Assembly (NCBI GenBank): GCA_029261095.1
Contig: JAJDBZ010000492.1
Location: 1-35,181, forward strand
Length of the DNA: 35,181 nt
Direction of reading: 5' to 3'
Source of the DNA: Candidatus Omnitrophota bacterium
Lineage (GTDB): Bacteria > Hinthialibacterota > Hinthialibacteria > OLB16
In this document: positions 16,447 through 24,561 of the stretch, one piece after another
Numbering within the stretch: the stretch's first letter is position 1
How the letters are laid out: each line of letters starts with the position of its first letter
Notes under the pieces: model-generated
Told to the model about the DNA's origin: nothing
Seen by the model: the letters and a program-made list of their open reading frames with translations, nothing else
Databases searched by the model: none
Translations under genes and position numbers: made by a program

Positions 16447-17886
16447 ATGAAAACTCCAATAAACACATTTTTTACCACTCCCTTGCTCGCATGTGCCGCG
16501 TTGTGTCTTTTCTCTATCCAGATATCGATTTCTCATGGACAAACATTCGATTCCGGGCAAGGTTTTTTCCTTTCCAGCCAAGTCAATCGTGGATCCGAGG
16601 GAATCTCTGTGGGGGACATCGATGAAGATGGACACCTGGATTTCGCGACCGCCGACAATGGGTTCCTGACCCTATTTCTAGGGGATGGAGCGGGAGGTTT
16701 TCCCACAGTCCAAACCCTTGCAACGCGCCCCTCGAATGAGGTCGATTCAGTCGTGTCGGACGACAACGAGGATGTGGTCCTCTTTGAGACCACCGGAGAC
16801 GGTCATCTGGATATCCTCACTCCGAATATTCTTCCTAACTTTACAGCGCTCACCCTCTTCCGAAGCAACCCCGACTCGGTGGGTCAATTCCTGAGTCCCT
16901 CAACTCGAATCACGAATGGTGTTGGGACAAACCCCGCTGCAGCCTCTCCCATCCATCTCAACCCCGGAGTCGATTCCTTCGTCGACCTGGTCCTGGTGAC
17001 GAGCAGTACACCCAAGGTCCGCACATTCCTTGGGAATGGCGAGGGCGGTTTTTCCTCGGGCCCTGGGGTCAATCTCTCTTCCTCTCCCAGTGCATCGGGA
17101 GAAGGAATCGCGACAGCCGATATCAATCACGATGCCCTCATCGATGTCGCAGTGGTCGACCGTCAGAGAGTCTGGATTCTCTTGAATGATGGCGTGGGAG
17201 GATTCATTCGTTCATCATCGGCAACCTCTTCCTCGATTGCGGGCGAACATTTGGAATACGATGTCGCCTTAGGAGATTTCAATGGGGATACCCATATGGA
17301 TGCGGTAGTGGCTAATGGAGGAATCTTTGACAATCTGATTTCTACATTGCATTCGGTCGCTGTTTTTTTCGGGGATGGGACTGGGGGGCTGAACCCCACT
17401 CCGGTTTCGATCGATCTCGGTTCCGAAGTGGCGGATGTGGAGACGGGGGATTTCGACAACGATGGAAATCTAGACATACTTGCTGCCGTACCGGACTTCT
17501 TCTCTACCCTGGGGGGAGCCAAGATCATCCGAGGCCATGGCGACGGGACCTTTGACACCGAGAATACCGTTTCCCTTCCCGCCATGGGAATCGCTAGCGT
17601 GTGTGTAGAGACTTCCGATCTGGACCGGGATGGCAGGTTGGATGTGATTATCGGAAACGAAGGATTGATTACCGGGTCGGGGTCGGATGTCCCCGGGACC
17701 GTAGGGGTCTATTTCTCCACGCTGCCCGACATCGGCCCCGCGACTCCCACGCCCACACCGACATTAGTGATGACCCCCACTCCGACGGTTCAGAAGAGTG
17801 AAGACATCGATGGAGATGGGTTCATCAATTCGAAGGATTTGATCATCCTTCTTGAGCAACAGGGGATTCAGAATCCGAACCCATGA
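16447..17886 (+). CDS. Secreted FG-GAP/VCBS repeat protein with dockerin-like tail
   Basis: The 479-residue product starts with a signal peptide ('LLACAALCLFSIQISISHG'). It carries FG-GAP/VCBS repeats with calcium loops such as 'DIDEDGHLDFATAD', 'DINHDALIDVAVVD', 'DFNGDTHMDAVVAN', 'DFDNDGNLDILAAV' and 'DLDRDGRLDVIIGN', which build a beta-propeller. A Thr/Pro linker (near 440-455) then leads to one dockerin-like loop, 'DIDGDGFINSKDLIILL'. ATG at 16447 is chosen as the start because it directly precedes the signal peptide; 19 further codons upstream are open. TATA-rich DNA ends only a few bases before that ATG, so the leader may be very short. The last 44 bases overlap the MerR gene on the other strand. 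Confidence 0.85.
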   Translation: MKTPINTFFTTPLLACAALCLFSIQISISHGQTFDSGQGFFLSSQVNRGSEGISVGDIDEDGHLDFATADNGFLTLFLGDGAGGFPTVQTLATRPSNEVDSVVSDDNEDVVLFETTGDGHLDILTPNILPNFTALTLFRSNPDSVGQFLSPSTRITNGVGTNPAAASPIHLNPGVDSFVDLVLVTSSTPKVRTFLGNGEGGFSSGPGVNLSSSPSASGEGIATADINHDALIDVAVVDRQRVWILLNDGVGGFIRSSSATSSSIAGEHLEYDVALGDFNGDTHMDAVVANGGIFDNLISTLHSVAVFFGDGTGGLNPTPVSIDLGSEVADVETGDFDNDGNLDILAAVPDFFSTLGGAKIIRGHGDGTFDTENTVSLPAMGIASVCVETSDLDRDGRLDVIIGNEGLITGSGSDVPGTVGVYFSTLPDIGPATPTPTPTLVMTPTPTVQKSEDIDGDGFINSKDLIILLEQQGIQNPNP

Positions 17887-18226
17887 TCTCTAGTATTCCC
17901 TCGAGTTCTCGTTTGACCAACGAGATCTCCCTTTGAAGGCCTTCGGGCGTGGTGTCCACCTCGGGTTGCCCGCCACCGGTAGTGAGTTTTTTCTCGGCCC
18001 CTTCCAGAGTGAATCCCTGTTCGTACAGTAAATCGATGATCTGGAAGATGATTTCGAGATCCGACCGGGAGTATTTTCGTTGATTCCCTCCCACGCGTTT
18101 AGGGCGAAGTTTGGTGAATTTTGTTTCCCAATAACGGAGAACATGGGGTTCCACCCCCGTATACTCACTGACCTCGCTGATGGAGTAGTAAATCTTGTCC
18201 GGTATATCTCCGCGCATTCTAACCAT
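17843..18226 (-). CDS. MerR family transcriptional regulator
   Basis: The 127-residue protein has a MerR-type winged helix near residues 14-80: 'YYSISEVSEYTGVEPHVLRYWE' in two parts, then 'RKYSRSDLEII'. It resembles the short MerR proteins often encoded near ihfA and lacks a recognisable metal or drug binding C-terminal domain; the tail is a short coiled coil rich in Glu. Its ligand and targets are unknown. The 3' end overlaps the convergent FG-GAP gene by 44 bases, and its 5' end is divergent from the phosphoesterase gene. Confidence 0.9.
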   Translation of the reverse strand: MVRMRGDIPDKIYYSISEVSEYTGVEPHVLRYWETKFTKLRPKRVGGNQRKYSRSDLEIIFQIIDLLYEQGFTLEGAEKKLTTGGGQPEVDTTPEGLQREISLVKRELEGILEIMGSDSESPVAQEG

Positions 18227-18324
18227 GATGTCGCCTCATTCGCTCTTTGGATCAATCGTCAATTTGTTGAGTATAATATGCTATTCTCATCTGAAAACAA
18301 TGGACTTGGGGGAGGTGGATTCAT

Positions 18325-18858
18325 TTGACTTCTAAACAATCTCAGAGCGTGATCGGCGTTCTCTCGGACACTCATGGAAGATTAGACCGCCGCATCTTCG
18401 GTCTCTTCGAAGGGGTCGTTGGGATCATTCATGCTGGGGATGTGGGAATGCGGGACATCCTCATCGAACTGAATGCCCTGGCTCCGACGCTTGCGGTGCT
18501 AGGGAACACCGATCAGGGTGGAGACTGTCGAAGCCTTCCACTCCAGGGTTCGCGGGTGTTCGCAGGCCTTAAGGTATTCGCCACACATGGGCACCTTCAC
18601 TCAGATCCTAGCCAGAGGATTTCCCGCATCTTGGAATCCACACAGGAGATCGCGCCCGATCTGGTGGTGGTCGGCCACAGCCATCGCCCCTATGTCGGGG
18701 TTCATGATGGGGTCACCTTTCTGAATCCCGGTTCCGCTTCTCAACCGCGTCATGGTCATGTCGCGTCGGTCGCGCTGGTGTCATCCGTGGAGGGTCGACC
18801 GAGGGTTCAAGTCATCGACTTGGATGGAAATGAGATCCCGACCGATACGCAGATCTAA
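18325..18858 (+). CDS. YfcE/MJ0936-type metallophosphoesterase
   Basis: All metal-binding motifs of the calcineurin-like fold are present in 177 residues: 'SDTHG', 'HAGDVG', 'GNTD', 'THGH' and 'GHSH'. Family members hydrolyse phosphodiesters in vitro; the natural substrate here is unknown. The start is TTG at 18325: GGAGG lies nine bases upstream and the protein begins right before the first strand (VIGVLSDTHG). The gene is convergent with the membrane protein gene, with only six bases between stops. Confidence 0.9.
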   Translation: MTSKQSQSVIGVLSDTHGRLDRRIFGLFEGVVGIIHAGDVGMRDILIELNALAPTLAVLGNTDQGGDCRSLPLQGSRVFAGLKVFATHGHLHSDPSQRISRILESTQEIAPDLVVVGHSHRPYVGVHDGVTFLNPGSASQPRHGHVASVALVSSVEGRPRVQVIDLDGNEIPTDTQI

Positions 18859-18864
18859 TGGCTT

Positions 18865-19440
18865 TCAGGACCGCTTCTTTTTTCCTTTGAGTGCACGGTA
18901 GAGGAGGAATTGGACCGCGGTCCCCACCAGGGTGAGGGTCAACCATTTTTCCTCGAGCGAGTTTCCCTGAACCATCATGGTGGCTCCGGCAACCGCAGTT
19001 AAGACAATGAGGAGATACTTTTCGAGGAACATGAGCACGACGCCGCCGACCAATCCCGCCACCACTGGAAACCAAGGGGATTGAGGAAAGTTGCCCCACC
19101 ACCCACCGGATATTTGTTCGCAGAGATTGAACGCCTCATCGAGGCGGACGATCGAGACGACTGAGGTCAGAAATCCAATAATGAAAAGAAACAGGCGAAA
19201 TATCTTTTGGACGAGAAAATAGCCGATGGCCATTCCCACCACACCCGCTAGCACGATCATCCACAGTTCAGGACGAAAATCCGGGATGGTGAGTGTCAGG
19301 ATATCCAGGATGAGTAGCGCGCCGCCACCCCCTAAGCAGAGGCCAAGAACCTTGATCGCCAGATCAATCGCGAACCATCCCGATACAAGCAGGACCAGAC
19401 CCAAACAAAAATTGGGGTCGAGAGTCATTGAGGGTTCCAC
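18865..19440 (-). CDS. Glycine-rich multi-pass membrane protein (DUF4203/TMEM198-like)
   Basis: The 191 residues contain about seven hydrophobic segments with Gly-rich stretches ('LCLGGGGALLIL', 'LAGVVGMAIGYFLV', 'VAGLVGGVVLMF') and end in a basic tail (KGKKKRS). The pattern recalls DUF4203/TMEM198 proteins, but the family assignment is tentative. The start is taken as GTG at 19440 because AGGAG lies six bases before it and overlaps the stop region of the TPR gene; ATG at 19428 would be too far from this site. It is translated just after the TPR gene, nine bases away, so the two may work together in the envelope. Confidence 0.6.
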   Translation of the reverse strand: MEPSMTLDPNFCLGLVLLVSGWFAIDLAIKVLGLCLGGGGALLILDILTLTIPDFRPELWMIVLAGVVGMAIGYFLVQKIFRLFLFIIGFLTSVVSIVRLDEAFNLCEQISGGWWGNFPQSPWFPVVAGLVGGVVLMFLEKYLLIVLTAVAGATMMVQGNSLEEKWLTLTLVGTAVQFLLYRALKGKKKRS

Positions 19441-19449
19441 AGGTGTCTC

Positions 19450-20823
19450 CTAGTCGGTGGATTTCGAAGATTGATGGATGAGGCGCTTGATCTTCGCAAG
19501 ATTTCCGGAAGCCTGGCTATCCCTCGGCGCAAGTTTAACCACTTGACTCCAGGGTTCGACCGCACCTTGGTAATCTTTCAAACGAGTCAGCGCGATCGCC
19601 AAATGTCGCCAACCCTCCACCTTTTGAGGGTCCGATGTAACGACGGCCCGGAGGGGAGTGACCGCCTCACGATCCCGGCCCTGCTGTAGGTGCTCAATTC
19701 CGAGTGCAAAATTCGCTTCGAGGTGTAGTGGATTGTGCTTGATGGTCTTCACCAATGCTTCATGACATTCATTCAGATTCCCCTGACGCTTTTGGATTTT
19801 GGCCATGAGGAACCACATCTCGGGATCCTCGGGATTGATGGCCAATCCCTCTGTTGCAACATCTTGAGCCTCTTGGATCTGGTCAGTAATCAAGAGACCT
19901 TTGGCGAAATGGACAAGAAAGAGAGGATCGTAGCGATATTCCTGGTGGAGCGGTCTCAGAATCTCGACCGCTTTTTCAGCGTCTCCGGAATCCAGAGTGA
20001 GGAATCCTTCGAGCCGCTTCAGACGGGTGTCGTTCGAGGGACTCTCTTCAAGCAAAGTAAGTCCGAGATGGATTTGACCCTGTTCCCGGTAGAGGTCGAC
20101 CAACATTTCGCAATAGGTCGGATGGCCCGGGTACTTTTCTCTCCAGAATTCCATCAACTCGGCGGCACGATTCAGATACCCATCACTCTTCAACCTACTG
20201 CACTCTGTCAAGAAGATCTCATCGTAGGTCAAGCTTAGGGGGCTGCTCTCCAAAGGTTTACCCACTCGGAGGCGTTTGATATTTTCCTGGGCCCCGTGAT
20301 GATCCGGGGTCAAGTCCAGCGCCCGTTGATAGGCTTCCTCGGCCTCCATTAATCGCCCTTCTATTTCGTGAATGTTGCCCAGGTAAAGGTACCCTCCCAC
20401 CCAGTTGGGATTGGCCTCTAAGCATTTTTTGACATCTCTCAATGCTTTCTTGGGACCTTCATGGACGAGGGATATGGCGATACAAAGCGAGGCAACATCT
20501 TCATCCTGTGGATCGAGCATGTGCAGGGACTCGTAGAGTGTGGTTGCTTTCTCGATATCTCCCGCGAGAAACTTGATTTCGGCCGATTCCCGAACCACCT
20601 CGGGGTCCTCGGGAAGGTTGCTCAGGCATCGGTCCAAGTGGGTAATGCAGTCCTTGTACTGGCCCATGGTCCGGAAGACTCTGGCAAGACCGAAATGGGA
20701 ATCGAGAAACTCCGGGTCATCATCGAGAGAACGCCGGAATTCCTCCACTGCCTGATCCAATTCTCCCCGATTGATCGAATCGAGGGCCGATTCGTATTGG
20801 GTCAGCGCGATTGAGGTTTCGAT
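19450..20823 (-). CDS. TPR repeat protein, probable ATC start
   Basis: The protein is made of tetratricopeptide repeats over nearly all its length, for example 'DSHFGLARVFRTMGQYKDC', 'GGYLYLGNIHEIEGRLMEA' and 'EGWRHLAIALTRLKDYQGA'. No signal peptide or enzyme domain is visible. The first usual start codon is TTG at 20760, but it has no well-spaced ribosome site and cuts the first TPR in half. Twenty-one codons upstream, ATC at 20823 has AAGGAG seven bases before it, and the added residues (IETSIALTQYESALDSIN) complete the first repeat. ATC is therefore the preferred start; a sequencing error at this codon is possible. Role unknown, likely scaffold for protein contacts. Confidence 0.75.
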   Translation of the reverse strand: METSIALTQYESALDSINRGELDQAVEEFRRSLDDDPEFLDSHFGLARVFRTMGQYKDCITHLDRCLSNLPEDPEVVRESAEIKFLAGDIEKATTLYESLHMLDPQDEDVASLCIAISLVHEGPKKALRDVKKCLEANPNWVGGYLYLGNIHEIEGRLMEAEEAYQRALDLTPDHHGAQENIKRLRVGKPLESSPLSLTYDEIFLTECSRLKSDGYLNRAAELMEFWREKYPGHPTYCEMLVDLYREQGQIHLGLTLLEESPSNDTRLKRLEGFLTLDSGDAEKAVEILRPLHQEYRYDPLFLVHFAKGLLITDQIQEAQDVATEGLAINPEDPEMWFLMAKIQKRQGNLNECHEALVKTIKHNPLHLEANFALGIEHLQQGRDREAVTPLRAVVTSDPQKVEGWRHLAIALTRLKDYQGAVEPWSQVVKLAPRDSQASGNLAKIKRLIHQSSKSTD

Positions 20824-20894
20824 GGTCGGTCTCCTTTCCTCATTCTATTCAGCCTTTCGCTCCCTAGAATATAAAGATTCGATAGTGCCAGGAT

Positions 20895-20922
20895 GACCAC
20901 TCTTAATATGACTCGGGTGGTC
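20895..20922. promoter_or_regulatory. Inverted repeat in the region between TPR gene and thiS
   Basis: Arms GACCACTC and GGGTGGTC pair over eight bases with one G-T, around a 12-base centre. The place between divergent genes suits an operator or a leader hairpin. No thiamine (TPP) riboswitch core was recognised. Confidence 0.25.
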
Positions 20923-20998
20923 CCTCTTCTTGCTGATCCAAGATAACATTGGTAGCCTAAGGGAACAATCGTTACAGGCTCCAAAGCAAAGCACGGCC

Positions 20999-21199
20999 AT
21001 GTTACTCACAGTAAACGGAAAGAACAAAGAATTTGGCGGGATATCGACTGTTTCCGACCTCCTTGGAAGTCTAGATCTAGATCCAAGAATGGTGGTTGTC
21101 GAGTTGAACGAGAAGATCGTCCGCCGAAACCTTCTCTCAGAGACTCACCTGTCAGATAAGGATTCGGTGGAGATACTTCGGTTTGTTGGCGGAGGATGA
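20999..21199 (+). CDS. thiS: ThiS-like sulfur carrier protein
   Basis: The 66-residue protein is a ubiquitin-like sulfur carrier. It has 'LTVNGKNKEF' at the N-terminus, 'VVVELNEKIV' in the middle and ends 'VEILRFVGGG'; the terminal Gly-Gly is the site of adenylation and thiocarboxylate formation. In thiamine synthesis the partner enzymes are ThiF and ThiG, none of which is nearby. ATG at 20999 is chosen by family length. The next gene begins right after its stop codon. A carrier for another sulfur pathway cannot be excluded. Confidence 0.85.
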   Translation: MLLTVNGKNKEFGGISTVSDLLGSLDLDPRMVVVELNEKIVRRNLLSETHLSDKDSVEILRFVGGG

Positions 21200-22153
21200 A
21201 TGAGTTTGTCTAACCCAATTGTGGAAAAGCCGCGAGTTTTGGTTGTTGATGATGAAGAGGTGATCCGTACGCTGCTCACCTCTTTCTTCAAGAAAGACGG
21301 ACGATTCGAGGTGGACACCGCCGAGGACGGTCGGAAAGGGTTAGAGGCCCTCAACCAAGAGACTTATTCCGTAGTGATTAGCGATTTGCAGATGCCCAAC
21401 ATGGCGGGCATCCCATTCATTCGAGCCCTCAGGAGGGCTCACCCGGATATTCCGGTAATCGTTTTTACGGGGTTCGGGGAGTTTGATGATGCGATCGAGG
21501 CATTGCGCTTGGGAGCAGTCAATTTTCTCCGGAAACCAAGCGACTTGCAGAATGTCATATCTGCGGTGGGGAAAGCCCTGGAGTTATCGCGACCTCATGA
21601 AAACCGCCGGCAGGTTTTTTCGTGGGCACAATCAATGACTTCCGAACTATGGATTCCCCCATTGATCTCGAAGAAGAATTCTTGTCTTCAATTCTTGGTG
21701 GAGCCGCTGGTCCCCATGAATCTGGTAACTCCGGGTGAAGTCAAAAACGTCATCCTTTCGTTGGATGAAATTCTGAATAATGCCATCATCTATGGTGCCC
21801 TCGGAATCGATTCTGCGATTCGTGACGAACCCCAGGGTCACACAAGGTTTCAGGAAGCGATCCGCGAATGCGAGGCGATCCCAGAGAATCTAGCGAAGAG
21901 GATCAAGATAGATGCTGTTTACGGTCGCGATGAAGCGGTATTCACCATCACGGACCCTGGAAACGGGTTCGATTCCGAAAACTTGCCTGACCCCACAGAT
22001 CCGGAGAACCTGATGCGAGAACATGGACGCGGGTTGTTACTCGTCCAATGTTTTATGGATAAAATTGAGTTCAACGACCCCGGTAATTCGGTCACGATCA
22101 CCAAGAAGCGAAATCAGCCTGAAACAAGTCAGTTTCTAGAAGATTCAGATTGA
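21200..22153 (+). CDS. Receiver domain fused to HATPase_c (anti-sigma-like) domain
   Basis: Residues 11-130 form a response regulator receiver: acidic pair Asp17-Asp18, phospho-acceptor Asp62 ('VISDLQMPN'), 'VFTGFGE', and Lys in 'FLRKPSD'. Residues about 170-310 form an ATPase of the GHKL type: N box 'LDEILNNAIIYG', 'DPGNGFD' and 'EHGRGLLLVQ'. There is no H-box/dimerisation domain, so it is not a standard histidine kinase; the ATPase is more like RsbW anti-sigma kinases. The fusion suggests that phosphorylation by an unseen kinase controls a partner switch. The ATG follows the thiS stop directly, with GGAGG inside the thiS end, so translation is coupled. Confidence 0.85.
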   Translation: MSLSNPIVEKPRVLVVDDEEVIRTLLTSFFKKDGRFEVDTAEDGRKGLEALNQETYSVVISDLQMPNMAGIPFIRALRRAHPDIPVIVFTGFGEFDDAIEALRLGAVNFLRKPSDLQNVISAVGKALELSRPHENRRQVFSWAQSMTSELWIPPLISKKNSCLQFLVEPLVPMNLVTPGEVKNVILSLDEILNNAIIYGALGIDSAIRDEPQGHTRFQEAIRECEAIPENLAKRIKIDAVYGRDEAVFTITDPGNGFDSENLPDPTDPENLMREHGRGLLLVQCFMDKIEFNDPGNSVTITKKRNQPETSQFLEDSD

Positions 22154-22178
22154 CCTAGAATGGACGTTTTTGGTTTTC

Positions 22179-24416
22179 CTAATTCCGAATGGCAGGAGCC
22201 GAAGTGATCTGCTCTAGAATTTGCTCGATGTTTTCGTCATCGGGAACCAACCGCATGTACTCGGTCAGATAATCCGCCGCTTTCTCAGTCTGATCGGTTC
22301 TCCAATAGAGTTCGCCCAATGCACCCAGACATTGAACCCTTCGCGATTTGCCCAAGGGCCCGGTGTCGGTCCTTGCGAGAGTGAGCGCTTCCTCATAGTG
22401 ATACAGGGCTTTCTGGGGGTTTTTGGATTCGTACAAAATGGCAACGTTGTAATGGGCATCCCAAAAGGTGGGGTTCATTTCAAGCGTTTTCTCGTAGGCG
22501 TTGATGGCCAGTCGATCCTTGGTATCGTCGTACTGGCTTTGGATGGCCACCCCATAGTTGTACCAGTCTTTGTAATTGCCACCAGAAATATCCAACAGTT
22601 TCCGATAGGAAGCCTCTGCGCGACGCCACTCTGTGGCGATCGCCGCCCTCACATCGGGTGACTCAAGGCCGCTTGCGGCCAGTTCTTGTTCGCGGGAGAA
22701 AGCAGATTTGCTGTATGCTTTGGCAAGTTCACGATAAGCCGGGGCCATGTTGGGGAAACGTTCCACGGTTTGAATCAAGATCTCGGAAGCAGCCAGATAC
22801 TTGCCCTCCTCGACCAGTTTCCTGGCTTGTCCGACCTCAACACTTGCGAGCGCTTGTTTGTATTCTTGACGGTTAGGTGAATACCGGATCGCGAGGAGGT
22901 ATTCCTCTCGGGCGAGCGGGTATTGCCCACTGGTCTCATAAATCTTCCCGAGTTCATAATGCAGCTCGGAACTTTCGGGAAAGTCGATTCGCTTGTCTCG
23001 GAAACATCGGATCGCGCCTTCCAAGTCTCCCTCTTCGTAGAACCGCTTCTTGCAGGCTTCCAGATCGAAGGTGGCTGCCCGTCGACCTTTAAACCGATCG
23101 GAAAATGAGGAACCGGATATGTCTAAAACTTCTTTCTCAAATCCCGGTGCGGGGAGCGGATCGATCACCGTTGATCCCGGTTTGGGTTGCGGGGTCGGAT
23201 AAACAATGGGATCTGCCGAAAGAAAACCATCGCTCTTGGTGGGAAGGTCGGGGTTCCTTTCGAGGTCGGGAGTGTCCACCGATATATCCGCGACCGGTCG
23301 ACCGCCAGGTGGAGATACTGAGGTGTAGGTCCCGAAGCTGCGTTCTTCCAATCGGACTGTATCAGCCTGTTTTTCGGCGGGAAGTCGAGATGTGGTTCCA
23401 AGCCCCCGTCCTCCTCGCGGTGTAATGGGCCCGGCTCCCGCGGTTGAAGCAATCTGTTGTCCATCGAGAGAGTTATACGTCCCCGCTCTTGTGCTGTCGA
23501 ACGAGAGGTCGTTATTCAAATCAAAGTTGGGCGCGGGAGACCTTGTCATGGGTGGCCCGCTTGCCACCACCTGAGTCACCAAACCGCCCCCATGAATCAG
23601 GCCACGCCCACCAGGGAGAGGTTTCCTTCCTCCCAATGCGGATTTTGTGGGAGCGATGGGACTGGAGGCCGTTTGCGATGGGCTGGGTGAGAATGAGGGA
23701 GATGCCGAACCGAAGTCTTTGAATTCGATGTTGTCGGATCCAAATGAGTTGGCGGTTTCGCTTGAATAGCCGAGATCGAGGTTGTCTTCACCCACGCCGA
23801 ACAAATCGCGGGCATCTTTGGCGAGATCCGAACCGCTTGTCGAACCCTCTCCGCGAACACTATTCACTGGGGGAGCACCCGCTGGAGTGTATTCCGACAT
23901 CTCTCTGAAGGCCGCTTCTTCGTCCATGAACTCGAATGAGTCAGTGGATCGTTCCCTTGAGGAGGTGTCGGCCACACTGTACTCGCCCATACGAGTGCCT
24001 CCGCCCGATGTGGCGGGAGACAACCTGTCGACTTCCGCTAATTCAATCTGGGCGTCGAGTTCCTCGAGCGCGACTTCTGCTTCTCGCATTCCGGGATTCT
24101 CGAGGAGCGCGAGTTCGTATTGTTTTCGAGCTTCGGGAAAACGATTCAAGTCCGCGAGAACGCCCCCGAGTTCCTGATGAATGGAGGGACTTGTATGGTA
24201 TCGGAGCGCTTCTTGATACTTGACCACGGCCGACTCGAGATTACCGGCGTCACGCAGTTCTCGCGCTTCCTCCTGGGTATCCAACGAGAGTTTCACCAGA
24301 TCTTTTTGGCTTTCGGGTTTCTTTCCCACACTACATCCGATCAGAGGGATCAGGACAAATGCGGCGGAAATCAAAATCCGAAAGGTTTTACGCTCTGAAA
24401 AGACCAATGTATTCAA
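22179..24416 (-). CDS. TPR-repeat lipoprotein with disordered middle
   Basis: The 745-residue protein begins with a lipoprotein signal peptide, lipobox 'LIGC' with Cys28. N-terminal TPRs lie at about 55-125, a long Ser/Pro/Gly-rich, probably unfolded middle at about 130-445, and further TPRs at about 450-735 ('DLEGAIRCFRDKRIDFPES', 'HYELGKIYETSGQYPLARE', 'DAHYNVAILYESKNPQKAL'). It should be anchored to a membrane and act as a scaffold in the envelope. The start is TTG at 24416; an in-frame stop lies three codons upstream, so no ATG is available. It follows the ebo-type operon on the same strand after 145 bases, too far to assume co-transcription. Confidence 0.8.
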   Translation of the reverse strand: MNTLVFSERKTFRILISAAFVLIPLIGCSVGKKPESQKDLVKLSLDTQEEARELRDAGNLESAVVKYQEALRYHTSPSIHQELGGVLADLNRFPEARKQYELALLENPGMREAEVALEELDAQIELAEVDRLSPATSGGGTRMGEYSVADTSSRERSTDSFEFMDEEAAFREMSEYTPAGAPPVNSVRGEGSTSGSDLAKDARDLFGVGEDNLDLGYSSETANSFGSDNIEFKDFGSASPSFSPSPSQTASSPIAPTKSALGGRKPLPGGRGLIHGGGLVTQVVASGPPMTRSPAPNFDLNNDLSFDSTRAGTYNSLDGQQIASTAGAGPITPRGGRGLGTTSRLPAEKQADTVRLEERSFGTYTSVSPPGGRPVADISVDTPDLERNPDLPTKSDGFLSADPIVYPTPQPKPGSTVIDPLPAPGFEKEVLDISGSSFSDRFKGRRAATFDLEACKKRFYEEGDLEGAIRCFRDKRIDFPESSELHYELGKIYETSGQYPLAREEYLLAIRYSPNRQEYKQALASVEVGQARKLVEEGKYLAASEILIQTVERFPNMAPAYRELAKAYSKSAFSREQELAASGLESPDVRAAIATEWRRAEASYRKLLDISGGNYKDWYNYGVAIQSQYDDTKDRLAINAYEKTLEMNPTFWDAHYNVAILYESKNPQKALYHYEEALTLARTDTGPLGKSRRVQCLGALGELYWRTDQTEKAADYLTEYMRLVPDDENIEQILEQITSAPAIRN

Positions 24417-24561
24417 TGCTTTCTAGATCGAATGTTCTAATCTGATAACTGGTTACAGACTTCATGTCCTAAGTCCAGAGAATCCAGATTGGTTACGTTC
24501 CTGTTCATTGAAGAGTCTACGGCTCCCATCAAAACCCGTCAATCCGAAAAAGGTTAATCCC

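Noticed and set aside
16366-16635. N-terminal extension of the Mog-like protein
   Set aside because: The extra 90 codons have no likeness to the family, cover the promoter and start of the divergent gene, and a good ribosome site precedes the ATG at 16365.
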